Source: Trueperaceae bacterium (GTDB lineage: Bacteria > Deinococcota > Deinococci > Deinococcales > Trueperaceae). From it: 64,000 nt of DNA. Positions within the stretch are counted from its first letter, which is position 1. The number at the start of each line of letters is the position of its first letter. Below the pieces are notes generated by a model that was given only the letters and a program-made list of their open reading frames with translations, was not told the DNA's origin and did not search any database. The stretch lies in contig JAMLIB010000001.1 of the NCBI GenBank assembly GCA_023954415.1, forward strand, positions 80,001 to 144,000, read 5' to 3'. Positions 30,300-39,065 of this stretch are shown here, piece by piece. The position numbers and the translations under genes were made by a program.

Positions 30300-32747
30300 T
30301 CACAGGATGATCAGCCACTCGAGCTCGACCTGATCGACGCCCGTAGCGCCGTCTGGATCGGTGACGTACAGCCGCAGGCGCACCGTGTACGTGCCGGCCT
30401 GACTGAAGTCGTAGTGATCGGACGGCGTCCAGGACGCGGTGGCGGTCGTGCCCACCTCGATCTCGGGCTGGTCGAAGAGCTGGACGGTCCAGAGGTAGGT
30501 GAACGCGGTCGCCCCCTCCGGGTCGAAGCCGGAGCCGACCAACGGCATGGGCGCGTTCACGGCGAGGTCGCGCTGGTGGTAGGTGGGTTGCTCGATCTGC
30601 ACGAGGGGCGGGAGGTTGGCGGGCGGGTCGACGACGGTGATCGTGACGCTCGCGCTGTCCTGGGCGCCCTGCGGGTCGGTGGCCGTGACGGTGAGGGTGC
30701 GCGGGCCGTTGCTCGCGAACGTGGTCTGCAACAGGCACCCCGACTGCGGGAAGGCGTCGGTCTGGACGCTGCTCGTCCACACGAGCCGGTCACAGGCGAG
30801 CGCCTCGTTCGGCTCGTTGCGGTCGCTCGCCTGGGCGCGCAGCAGCACGGGCCCCGTGCGGTAGACCGCGGCGCCGTCGGCGGGCGACGTGATGGCGACC
30901 TGCGGCGCCTCGTTGACGACGTTGAGGACGGTGGTCCTGGTGGTGGAGGCGCCGCCGGAATCCGTGGCCGTGACGGTGATCGTGCGGCTGCCGGTCGTCG
31001 TGAAGGTCCTCTCGATCGACCAGCCCGTGCCGAGCGCGCCGTCGACGTCGGAGCTCCAGGTCACCGTGCAGCACGGGAACGGGTCCTCGATGTCGATCGG
31101 CGTGATGGAGAGCTGGGCGGGCAGGTTCAGCAGGGCGGTCAGCGAGCCGGGCAGGTCGAAGGTGGGCGCGACGTTGCCGAGCGCCTCCAGCACGGCGGCG
31201 AGGGCGTTGACGCGGCGACCGGCGTCGGCCTCGGGCTCGTGCGCCGTGCGCATGAGGATGTCCTCGACCTCGTCCGCGCCGAGGCCCGGGTCGGCCGCCC
31301 AGACGAGCGCGGCCACACCGGCCACGAAGGGCGAGGAGAAGCTCGTGCCGTTCACCACGTGCGCCCGGTTCTCCGTGTGGTCCGGGTCGGGGCCCACCCA
31401 CAGGGTGAAGGGGGCGTAGATGTCCACCTGCTCGTGCCCGTAGTTGGAACGGCTCGAGCGCTGCACGCTGTTGACGCGTAGACCGCCGACGCAGATGACG
31501 CCGGAGTTCTCGCACGGGGTGTACCAGGTGTCCTCCCAGCAGCCCACCAATGGGGCGCAGGTCGTGCCGTCGACGTTCTTGCCGTCGTTGCCGGCGGAGG
31601 CGAACATCAGCATGCCGGAGTAGCGAAGCGCGGCCGTGGCCGCCTCGAAGGGCAGGACCGACCACGCCAGGTACCAGGGCACGCCGACGCCGTAACTCAT
31701 GTTCGCGACGTGGGCGCCCGCCACCCTGGCCTCGGTCAGGGCGGCGATCGAGGTGAAGAAGTCGTAGAGCGTGTATACGAGGACGGGCTCCGCGACCGGA
31801 CCGGCCGGGCCGGCGCTGCCGTAGCCGTTGCCGGCCACGGCCATGGCCGCGCTCGCGACGTTCGTGCCGTGCCACGGGCAGTCGCCGTTGCCGCAGCCGA
31901 GGAGGTTGTCGTCCTCCACCGGGTCGCTGTACGGCACGTTGCTGATGGCCGTCCAACCGCTCGGCATGTCGGCGTCCGGCCGGAAGCCCATGTCCAGGAC
32001 GGCGACCTTCACGCGGTTGCCGAGCTTGCCGGCCAGGTCGAGCGCGCGCCAGGCGGCGGCCACGCCGATGTCCTGCGGACCGCCCCGCTGGTGGGACGGC
32101 CACAGGAACGGGTTGGGCTGGTAGTCGAGGTTGGTGGCGAGCGCGTCGCCGGCAGGCGCCTCGCGCACGTCGCTGCCGCGGAAGTCCGCCGCGGAGCCCA
32201 CCCAGTTCAGGCCGACGGGCACGCCGCCCGCGGCCTCGTGGCTGCCGGCGGCCAGGAGGTTCAGCCCCGCCTCGCTCGACACGCCGTAGTCGCCCCGTGC
32301 CCGCGGCTCCAACTTGCGGAGGTCGGCCACCAGCTCTCCGGTCGACGCGGCGGAGGCGTCCACCCGGATCAAGTACTGGCCGGGCAGGTCGGCAAGGCCG
32401 TGGTCCGCCCGGGGGAGGCTCAGCAGGACCGTGCCGTGCCAGCGGGACACGAGGGCCGCCAGGGCGTCCTCGTCGTCCGTCTGCAGCCAGAGCTCGTTGG
32501 CGACGAACGTCGCCGGCACCCCGTCGTCGCCCGCGATGACCGCGACGGGCCGCGGCTCGCCGTCCTCGAACGCGGGCAGCTCCGTCACGTACGGCACGAG
32601 CGTGGGGTCGACCGCGATCTTCAGCTCGGCGGGCGTCGGGGAGCTTCCGGGAGAGCACGCGGCGAGGATCAGCGCCGCGGCGAGCCCGAGGGCGGCGACC
32701 GCCAGCCGGGTCGGAACCTTCAGGGCGTCGAGCGTTCTGTTACGCAT
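30300..32747 (-). CDS. Subtilisin-like (S8) lipoprotein protease with PKD/Ig-like repeats
   Basis: An 815-residue exported protease. The signal is LAVAALGLAAALILAACSPG with a lipobox ILAAC (Cys at about 31). After a prosegment-like region, the catalytic domain shows the Asp motif VKVAVLDMGF, the His motif CPWHGTNVASAAMAV and the Ser motif NGTSFSSPFVAGVAALVW. SAGNDG is the oxyanion Asn region, so the triad is complete. The C-terminal 300 residues hold three PKD/Ig-like repeats (WSSDVDGALGTGWS, SPADGAAVY, TYTVRLRLYVTDPDGA). The start is ATG at 32747 with AGGAGG just upstream; longer in-frame sequence is antisense to the regulator gene. It lies 20 nt downstream of that SARP/STAND regulator and is probably in its operon. 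Confidence 0.9.
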   Translation of the reverse strand: MRNRTLDALKVPTRLAVAALGLAAALILAACSPGSSPTPAELKIAVDPTLVPYVTELPAFEDGEPRPVAVIAGDDGVPATFVANELWLQTDDEDALAALVSRWHGTVLLSLPRADHGLADLPGQYLIRVDASAASTGELVADLRKLEPRARGDYGVSSEAGLNLLAAGSHEAAGGVPVGLNWVGSAADFRGSDVREAPAGDALATNLDYQPNPFLWPSHQRGGPQDIGVAAAWRALDLAGKLGNRVKVAVLDMGFRPDADMPSGWTAISNVPYSDPVEDDNLLGCGNGDCPWHGTNVASAAMAVAGNGYGSAGPAGPVAEPVLVYTLYDFFTSIAALTEARVAGAHVANMSYGVGVPWYLAWSVLPFEAATAALRYSGMLMFASAGNDGKNVDGTTCAPLVGCWEDTWYTPCENSGVICVGGLRVNSVQRSSRSNYGHEQVDIYAPFTLWVGPDPDHTENRAHVVNGTSFSSPFVAGVAALVWAADPGLGADEVEDILMRTAHEPEADAGRRVNALAAVLEALGNVAPTFDLPGSLTALLNLPAQLSITPIDIEDPFPCCTVTWSSDVDGALGTGWSIERTFTTTGSRTITVTATDSGGASTTRTTVLNVVNEAPQVAITSPADGAAVYRTGPVLLRAQASDRNEPNEALACDRLVWTSSVQTDAFPQSGCLLQTTFASNGPRTLTVTATDPQGAQDSASVTITVVDPPANLPPLVQIEQPTYHQRDLAVNAPMPLVGSGFDPEGATAFTYLWTVQLFDQPEIEVGTTATASWTPSDHYDFSQAGTYTVRLRLYVTDPDGATGVDQVELEWLIIL

Positions 32748-32767
32748 GTTGCCTCCTGAGTGGCAGG

Positions 32768-35761
32768 CTAGCTGCCGGCCGCCACAGGGGCGCCACAAGC
32801 CGCGCTGGCGACCCGCAGCTCCTCCAGCAAGGCCTTGGCCCTGGCGCCCGTGCGCTCGTCGCCCGCCGCCTCGGCCAACTCCTCGGCCTCGCGCGCGCAG
32901 GCGATGGCGGCGGCGAGGTCGTCTACCGCGCGGTGCCACCTCGCCAGCACGGTGAGCGCGCGCATGAGCGACCAGGTCTCGCCATGCCTGCGGCAGAGCT
33001 CGATGCACTCGTCCAACCGGCGGCGGCACGCGGCCATGTCGCCGACCTTGAGCAGCACGATCCCGTAGAGGTAGAGGGCGTGGGTGGTGAGGGCGGCGTC
33101 GCTGGCGCGCCGCAGCCAGTTGAGGCTCTCCTCGAGGTGCGCCTGTGCTTCCTCGTACTCGCCCAGGGTGTTGCAGACGCTGGCGAGGTTGTTGAGCAGC
33201 GTGGCCGTCGCGCGCGGGTCGCCGAGCTGCCGCAGGATCGCCAGGCTCTGCCGGTAGAGGCGCTTGCACTCGTGGGCGTCGCCGCGCTCGTCGATGAGCG
33301 TGCCGAGGTTGGCCAACGCGGACGCCTCGCCCAGGCGGTCGCCGAGCTTGCGGAAGGTCGCCAGGCTGCGCTCCGCGAGCCACCGGCCTCGTCCGTCCTC
33401 ACGCATGTAGACGAGCACCCCGGAGAGGCTGAGCTCCGCCTTGGCCTCGCTCAGCTCGTCGCCGCCGTCGCTGGCCAGCGTGGCCGCCTCTTCGAGGTAG
33501 GAGACGGCGCGCTCGTACTCGCCCGTGTTCGCGAGGAGGTCGCCCGTTACGCGCAGCGCGTCCGAGGCGAGCAGCGGCGAGCCGCCCGCGCGCGCCTGCC
33601 CGAGGGCCACCTCCATGTGTCTCAGCGCCCCCGGGTAGTCGCCGTGGTTCTGGCGCACGCACACTGCGAGCCCCAGGTTGGCCTCGGCCGAGAGGCACCG
33701 GTCGCGCAGCGCCTCGGCCCCTTCCAGGGCGCGTTCGTAGAGCGAGCCGGCGAGGCTGTCGCGGCCGAGCCGCTCGGCCAACTGCGCCGCGCGGACCTGC
33801 GCCTTCACGAGGACCCTCGCCGGGAGAGCCGCGCCTTCGCCACCGATGAACGCTTGCAGGTAGCCGAGCCCTTCGGCGTCGTGACCGCGCAGCGACCAGA
33901 AGGTGCCGAGATCGGCCGCCAGGGCGAGGCCGCTCGCCGGGTCCGTCTCCGCGAAGTACGCCAAGGCCTGCCGCAGGTTGGCGTGCTCCGCGTCTAGGAG
34001 GCGCAGGTGCTCGAGCTGCTCAGGGCCGCGCAGGCGTTCGTCGCTGCGCCTGGCGAGCTCGGCGAACCACCGGGCGTGCCGCTCCCTGAGCCCGGCCACC
34101 TCGCCCGCGAGCGGCGCCAGCTTCGCGCGCGTGAACGCGTACACGTGCTGGTGGCGGTCGAACCGCCCGGGGGCCGGCGAGCGCAGCCAGGCCTTGTCGA
34201 GCAGGGCGGCCAAGGTGCCGACGTCCACGCCGGCGACGGCCTCGGCCGCCTGGTAATCGAAGCCGCCGGTGAAGACGGCGAGCCGCGCGAGCGCAGCCTG
34301 CTCCTCCGCGCTCAGGACGGTCCACGTGGCTTCGACCACAGCTTGGAGGCCCGCCGGACCGTCCCCGTCGCCGCGTCCGGCGCCGGCTGCCAGGTCGCCG
34401 AGCGACGCGGGGTCCGAGGCGATCCGCTCGGCGAGCGCCGCGGCAGGCAGGATGCGCAGCCAGGCGGACGCCAGCTCGAGGCCGAGGGGGAGGCCCCCGA
34501 GCTCACGGCAGACGCGGAGCACGCCCGCGGCCTGCGACCTCAGGTCGAGGTTCGCCTTCAGGGCCAGCGCGAGGTCGGTGAGAAGCCGGACGGCCGGGTA
34601 GCGCAAGGCTTCGTCCCAGGCGGTGCCGGGCTCCGGCGCGGGCAGGCCGCCCACGGCCAGCGCCTGCTCGCCGGGCAGCCCGAGCGCTTCGCGGCTGGTC
34701 AGGAGCAGGGTGAGGCCCGGTGCGCCGGCGACGAGGTGGCCGAGGTCGTCCGCCGCTCCGCGCAGCTGCTCCACGTTGTCGAGCACGAGCAGAAGCTTCC
34801 GGTCGCCGATGGCGGCGGCCAGCTGCCGCCAAGGGTCCTCGCTCGGCGGGGCCTGGAACCCGAGGACCTGGCCAAGGCGCGAGGGGAGCAGCTGAGGCTG
34901 GTCTAGGTCGTCGAGGAGGGCGAGGTGCACGGCGCCCGCGAACGGCCCGTGTGCCTCGGCCTCGAGCGCGGCCCGCGCCGCCAGGCGCGTCTTGCCGCTC
35001 CCGGCGGGGCCGAGGAGCGTGAGAACCCGCGTCTCCTGCCGCCCCAACGCGCTCGCGATGGCGGCGAGCTCCGCCTCGCGGCCGACGAACGGGGTGGAGA
35101 AGAGGCCGCGCGTGCGCTGCGCGAGGGGTGTCCCTTGGTCGGGGTTCGGGTCGGCGCCCAGCTCCTCGAGTTCGGCCGACACGGTGCCCGCCAGCTCGTG
35201 GTGGCTCAGGGCGAGCAGGCGGTGGAGCCGTTGCAGGCTCTCCGGGCTGGCCGGCGCCGCGCCGGCCAGACGGTAGGCGAGGGCGGCCCGTTCGGCGGCA
35301 TGCTCGGGCTTCCCGGCGGCGAGCTCCGCCTCGGCACGGCGCAGGAGGAGCGCGCGGTAGCCCTCGGCCAGGCGCTCCCGGGTCTCGAGCACCCACTCCT
35401 CGAGCTCGGCGCTCGCCCCTTGGAACGTCGCCCCCTCGAGGAAGGCGCCGCCGTAGAAGGCCGACGCCGCGGTCAGGTCGTCGGCCTCGAGGGCCGCGAG
35501 CAGGCGCGTGGCGTCGCACTCGAGCTCGGTCCATACGAGCTTCGCGTCCGCGGCGCAGGCGAGCGGGTCCGCCTTGCGCAGGCGCGTGATAGCCATGGAG
35601 AGGCTCTTAAGACCGTTGCCTTCCGGCCATAGGAACTCTGCCAGGTGCCGCCGTGGCTTCCTGCCTTCCAGGGCGAGGTAGGCGAGCATGGCCAAGGGCT
35701 TCGGCTGCGTGAACGGACCAGGATGCAGCGCCAAACCACCGAGTGTCGTCAGCTTCGCCAT
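32768..35761 (-). CDS. SARP-like transcriptional regulator with NB-ARC ATPase and TPR repeats
   Basis: A 997-residue AfsR-type regulator. Residues 1-95 are a winged-helix-like DNA-binding domain (HLAEFLWPEGNGLKSLSMAITRLRK) and 95-200 a bacterial transcriptional activation domain with helical repeats. A STAND/NB-ARC ATPase follows: TPFVGREAEL at 224, Walker A LLGPAGSGKTRLA at about 250-260, Walker B LLLVLDNVEQL at about 323-333 and TSREALGLPGE. From about 560 to the end are TPR repeats (ALANLGTLIDERGD, LLNNLASVCNTLGEYEEAQAHLEESL). Such proteins integrate a signal through the TPR/ATPase unit and activate transcription of neighbours. TAGACT lies 21 nt upstream of the ATG with GGGAG as RBS. Likely targets are the adjacent protease and divergent lipoprotein genes, an inference. 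Confidence 0.88.
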   Translation of the reverse strand: MAKLTTLGGLALHPGPFTQPKPLAMLAYLALEGRKPRRHLAEFLWPEGNGLKSLSMAITRLRKADPLACAADAKLVWTELECDATRLLAALEADDLTAASAFYGGAFLEGATFQGASAELEEWVLETRERLAEGYRALLLRRAEAELAAGKPEHAAERAALAYRLAGAAPASPESLQRLHRLLALSHHELAGTVSAELEELGADPNPDQGTPLAQRTRGLFSTPFVGREAELAAIASALGRQETRVLTLLGPAGSGKTRLAARAALEAEAHGPFAGAVHLALLDDLDQPQLLPSRLGQVLGFQAPPSEDPWRQLAAAIGDRKLLLVLDNVEQLRGAADDLGHLVAGAPGLTLLLTSREALGLPGEQALAVGGLPAPEPGTAWDEALRYPAVRLLTDLALALKANLDLRSQAAGVLRVCRELGGLPLGLELASAWLRILPAAALAERIASDPASLGDLAAGAGRGDGDGPAGLQAVVEATWTVLSAEEQAALARLAVFTGGFDYQAAEAVAGVDVGTLAALLDKAWLRSPAPGRFDRHQHVYAFTRAKLAPLAGEVAGLRERHARWFAELARRSDERLRGPEQLEHLRLLDAEHANLRQALAYFAETDPASGLALAADLGTFWSLRGHDAEGLGYLQAFIGGEGAALPARVLVKAQVRAAQLAERLGRDSLAGSLYERALEGAEALRDRCLSAEANLGLAVCVRQNHGDYPGALRHMEVALGQARAGGSPLLASDALRVTGDLLANTGEYERAVSYLEEAATLASDGGDELSEAKAELSLSGVLVYMREDGRGRWLAERSLATFRKLGDRLGEASALANLGTLIDERGDAHECKRLYRQSLAILRQLGDPRATATLLNNLASVCNTLGEYEEAQAHLEESLNWLRRASDAALTTHALYLYGIVLLKVGDMAACRRRLDECIELCRRHGETWSLMRALTVLARWHRAVDDLAAAIACAREAEELAEAAGDERTGARAKALLEELRVASAACGAPVAAGS

Positions 35762-35924
35762 GCGCCAACTCCCGTAGGCGCCAGTCTAGTGCCGTCGAGC
35801 CGGTCGCCGTGTGATTGTAGCTGCTTCCCGAGGCCCGCCGCGGCGGCGCCGCACACGGCGCCGCGGCCGCGCTGTGGCGGTAGTGTGGCAGCCGCCTCGC
35901 ATACTCGTGGGGTTGGAGGAAGAC
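35762..35924. promoter_or_regulatory. Divergent promoter region between SARP regulator and Ig-repeat lipoprotein
   Basis: On the minus strand TAGACT (35788-35783) precedes the regulator. On the plus strand CATACT (35900-35905) precedes a 13-18 nt leader with GGAGGAAG and the lipoprotein ATG. The 110 bp between the two -10 elements include the GC-rich palindromic run GGCGCCGC/GCGGCGCC, a candidate regulator site. Confidence 0.45.
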
Positions 35925-37598
35925 ATGCCGATTCCCGCGCTAGTCCGCCGCCCCCGCCCGGTCGGCATCGCCACAGTCCTCGCCACCCTCCTCGCCGCCG
36001 TCCTCGCCGCTTGCGGCGAGGCGCCGGCCATGGTGACGCCGCCCAAGCTCGTGTCCACGAGCCCCGCCGCCGGCGCCTCGGGCGTGTCGCTGGACGCCCA
36101 GCTCGCGCTGACCTTCTCGAAGCCGATGGACCCGACGTCACTAGCGGTCGTCTCGGAGCCGCCGGTCGACCTCGGCGAGGCGAGCTGGTCAGGGCCCACC
36201 GTGGCCGTCTTCACGCCCCCGAGCGGTTGGCCGGGTGGCGTAACCGTGACCCTGACCATCGCGGCGACCGACACCGACGGCGAGGCGCTGGCGGAAGGCA
36301 CGTCCTTGACCTTCTCGACCGCGCTGGTGGTGACGGACGACGTGCCCCCGGCCAAGCCGACCGGGGTGGTTGCCACGGCCCTGGACGGTGGCTTCCGCCT
36401 CGACTGGGAGCTCGGCGCCGAGGACGACCTGGCCGGCTACCAGCTCCAGTGGGGTGCCGACCCGGCCACCCCGACCGGCGGCGTGTTCGTCCCGTTGGCC
36501 GGCACCGCCTGGACGGTGACCGACCTCGCCAACGGCGTCAAGGTCTACTACCGGTTGCAGGCCCTCGACACGAGCGGCAACCTGTCCGAGGCGTACGCGG
36601 GCGACGTCACCCCGATGGACATGGCGCCGCCGACGCTCGCCTCGAGCACCCCGGCCGACGGCGCCACCGACCTCGGCGCGGTCTCGTTCGTGCGCCTCGT
36701 GTTCTCCGAGCCGATGGACGCCCCCACCCTGACGGCCTCTTACTGCGAGGTGGAGAGCGCCGCGTTCGCGGGCGCTTGCCAGGGGCCCGTCACGCCGCTC
36801 GCCGGGGCGCCGACGACGAGCGACGCCGGCGCGGCCGTCCGGTGGGAGACGCCCGGCGCCTTCCAGCAGGGGCATGCCTACCGGGTGACGGTCGGCGGCG
36901 CCGACCTCGCCGGGAACCCGGTGGCCGCAGGCACGCGCGTCCAGTTCCAGCTCGCTTCGGAGCCGGACTTCGAGGCGCCGACGTTCGTGCGGGCCGCGTA
37001 CGACCTTGACGCGGTCGCCAACAGGCTCACGCTCACGATCGAGTTCAGCGAAGCCATGGACCAGGAGGCGACCCGGAACGCCTTCGGCAGTTCGCCCGGC
37101 CTCGCCTGCGCCTGGACCTGGCTCACACCGACCACTATGGAGTGCAGGGTCGGGACCGGGCTCCAGCAGTACACGACCTACCAGCTCGCCGTGGCCACGT
37201 CGGCGGCCGATCTCGCGGGCAACGCCCTGGCGACGCCGTGGACCTCCGAGTACGTCATCACCAACCTCCACCCGAGGCTGGTGAGCGTGACGCCGCGCTC
37301 GGGCGCCATCAACGTGGGTTACACGACGCCGATCGTCTTCACGTTCAGCGAGCCGATGGACCCCGCGACACTGGCCTACGCGGTCGTGCGTCAGACGGCC
37401 GGCGGCGACGTCGCGGTGCCGACTACGGCCGCGTTCGAGGACGACCAGCGCGTACTCAGGCTGACCCCCACCTCGGCCTACCCCGGCAGCGCCACCATCC
37501 GCTGGACCGTCACGGCGCTGGCCGAGGCGGGAGGCCAGTTCGCGCTGGCGGCTCCCGCGACGGGCGCCTTCACGACGCGGCTCGTCGTCGGGCCGTGA
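35925..37598 (+). CDS. Lipoprotein with tandem Big_5 (SbsA Ig-like) and fibronectin III-like repeats
   Basis: A 557-residue surface protein. The signal VGIATVLATLLAAVLAACGE has an LAAC lipobox. Then follow: a Big_5 repeat (LVSTSPAAGASGVSLDAQLALTFSKPMDP), an Fn3-like module (PPAKPTGVVATALDGGFRLDWE), and three further Big_5 repeats beginning PPTLASSTPADGATD, APTFVRAAYDLDA and HPRLVSVTPRSGAIN, each with the FSEPMD signature. No enzymatic domain is seen. The protein probably decorates the outer membrane or S-layer. The ATG at 35925 is chosen for its signal peptide and GGAGGAAG RBS; an upstream in-frame ATG at 35811 gives a basic, non-signal N terminus. It is divergent from the SARP/STAND regulator. 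Confidence 0.87.
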   Translation: MPIPALVRRPRPVGIATVLATLLAAVLAACGEAPAMVTPPKLVSTSPAAGASGVSLDAQLALTFSKPMDPTSLAVVSEPPVDLGEASWSGPTVAVFTPPSGWPGGVTVTLTIAATDTDGEALAEGTSLTFSTALVVTDDVPPAKPTGVVATALDGGFRLDWELGAEDDLAGYQLQWGADPATPTGGVFVPLAGTAWTVTDLANGVKVYYRLQALDTSGNLSEAYAGDVTPMDMAPPTLASSTPADGATDLGAVSFVRLVFSEPMDAPTLTASYCEVESAAFAGACQGPVTPLAGAPTTSDAGAAVRWETPGAFQQGHAYRVTVGGADLAGNPVAAGTRVQFQLASEPDFEAPTFVRAAYDLDAVANRLTLTIEFSEAMDQEATRNAFGSSPGLACAWTWLTPTTMECRVGTGLQQYTTYQLAVATSAADLAGNALATPWTSEYVITNLHPRLVSVTPRSGAINVGYTTPIVFTFSEPMDPATLAYAVVRQTAGGDVAVPTTAAFEDDQRVLRLTPTSAYPGSATIRWTVTALAEAGGQFALAAPATGAFTTRLVVGP

Positions 37599-37658
37599 GG
37601 CGCGCCCGGCCGGCGGCATCGGTGCGTCCGGCATAAGGAGGCCTCAGCTAGCAAGACC

Positions 37659-38267
37659 TCATGCCGTGCCGAGTTCGGGCGCCACAGGGTCGTCGGGGCC
37701 GTCGGCTGCGTCGTCGGCCCGCGGCTCCTCGCCCCCGACCGTGAGGACGGTCGCGTTGCCGCTCGTGTAGATGTCGATCTCGGCCGCGATCAGCAGGGCC
37801 GTCCTCGCGATCTCGGCGGCGCTCATGTCGCTGTGGCGGAGGAGGGCGGTCGCCGCCGCCTGGGCGTACGGACCACCCGAGCCGACGGCCGCCACGGGCT
37901 CGTCGGGTGCGATCACGTCGCCGACGCCGGAGAGCGTCAGGATCTGCTCCGAGTCGGCCACGATGAGGAGCGCCTCGAGGTTGCGCAGGGCGCGGTCCGT
38001 GCGCCACTCCTTCACGGTCTCTACGGCCGCCCTGACGAGGTTCCCCTTGACGGTCTCCAGGTAGCCCTCGAACTTCTCCAACAGGGTGAAGGCGTCGCTC
38101 ACCGTCCCGGCGAAGCCGGCCAACACGGCCCCGTCCGCCAGCGGTCTGACCTTGACGGCGCCTCGCTTGACGATGGTCTCGCCCATGGTCACCTGGCCGT
38201 CGCCGGCTATCGCGGTCACGCCGTCCTTGTGGACGGCGACGATGGTAGTGCCGTGCATGCGGTTCAC
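37659..38267 (-). CDS. hslV: HslV peptidase subunit of the HslUV protease
   Basis: A 202-residue proteasome-like threonine peptidase. [30 protein letters not shown] is the family N terminus. The catalytic Thr is residue 7, so a short propeptide must be removed before activity, as in other HslV with an HGTT start. [20 protein letters not shown] and [16 protein letters not shown] are conserved core segments. The C-terminal 25 residues are an acidic extension. The GTG start at 38267 sits 6 nt behind TAGGCT, implying a leaderless transcript. No hslU adjoins it, which is uncommon. Confidence 0.95.
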   Translation of the reverse strand: MNRMHGTTIVAVHKDGVTAIAGDGQVTMGETIVKRGAVKVRPLADGAVLAGFAGTVSDAFTLLEKFEGYLETVKGNLVRAAVETVKEWRTDRALRNLEALLIVADSEQILTLSGVGDVIAPDEPVAAVGSGGPYAQAAATALLRHSDMSAAEIARTALLIAAEIDIYTSGNATVLTVGGEEPRADDAADGPDDPVAPELGTA

Positions 38268-38420
38268 CAGCCGAGCCTAGCACCGGCGCCGGCCGCGCCC
38301 GCTACCAGGGCGATACTTCGCGACTCGAGCCGTGGCGCAGCCTACGCAACGGGCAGCGGCGTTGCCACGGCGACCCGACACGGGCCGCCTGCCCGCCGGC
38401 CGTGGCGATACCATGGCGCC

Positions 38421-39065
38421 ATGCAGTTGGGACACGCCTTCTCGAGCGGCTGGGTGGAAGTGATCGCCGGCCCCATGTTCTCAGGCAAGAGCGAAGAGCT
38501 CATCCGCCGTGTCACGCGCGCCGTCATCGCCAGACAGCGCGTCCAGGTCTTCAAGCACGCCATCGACGACCGGTACGCCAAGCTGGCCGTCGCCTCCCAC
38601 GCGGGTCGCACGCTGGAGGCCGAACTAGTCGCCGGCTCCGCGGAGCTGCTCGCCCGCCTCGAGCCCGACACGCAGGTGGTCGCGATCGACGAGGCGCAGT
38701 TCCTCGACACCGGCGTGGTGAACGCCGTCCAGCGCCTGGCGGACGGCGGCACGCGCGTCATCGTGGCTGGGCTGGACCTCGACTTCCGCGGCGAGCCGTT
38801 CGGTCCCATGCCGGAGCTCATCGCGCGCGCCGAGGTCGTCGAGAAGCTCACGGCCATCTGCCGGTGCGGCCTTGCCGCCACCAGGACGCAACGTCTCATC
38901 CGTGGCAAGCCGGCCCACTACGACGACCCGACCGTGCTCGTCGGCGCGGCCGAGAGCTACGAGCCCCGCTGCCGCGCCTGCCACGTCATCCTCAGGGGCG
39001 TGCGGGAGGCGCCGCTCTTCGAGCTCGCCGCCGACGAGGTCGCCGCCGACGAGGTCGTCGGTTGA
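38421..39065 (+). CDS. tdk: Thymidine kinase (type II)
   Basis: A 214-residue cytosolic enzyme that phosphorylates thymidine in nucleotide salvage. The P-loop is [19 protein letters not shown], the DEAQF Walker-B-like motif is [11 protein letters not shown], and [15 protein letters not shown] forms the family loop. Two zinc cysteine pairs appear (CRCG and CRAC), with the substrate lasso [12 protein letters not shown]. The C terminus carries a short ADEVAADEV repeat. The ATG at 38421 follows TACCAT (38409-38414) by 6 nt, so the mRNA is probably leaderless. The stop TGA overlaps the TTG start of the next regulator gene as TTGA. Confidence 0.95.
   Translation: MQLGHAFSSGWVEVIAGPMFSGKSEELIRRVTRAVIARQRVQVFKHAIDDRYAKLAVASHAGRTLEAELVAGSAELLARLEPDTQVVAIDEAQFLDTGVVNAVQRLADGGTRVIVAGLDLDFRGEPFGPMPELIARAEVVEKLTAICRCGLAATRTQRLIRGKPAHYDDPTVLVGAAESYEPRCRACHVILRGVREAPLFELAADEVAADEVVG

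Noticed and set aside
32748-33383. N-terminal extension of the subtilisin-like protein to 1027 residues
   Set aside because: The extra 212 residues are an alternative frame of the SARP/STAND gene on the same strand; the lipoprotein signal and AGGAGG support the ATG at 32747.
38402-39061. Extension of the second SARP-like regulator to 1069 residues
   Set aside because: This in-frame stretch lies inside tdk, which is a recognised conserved enzyme in another frame; the TTG at 39062 is preferred.
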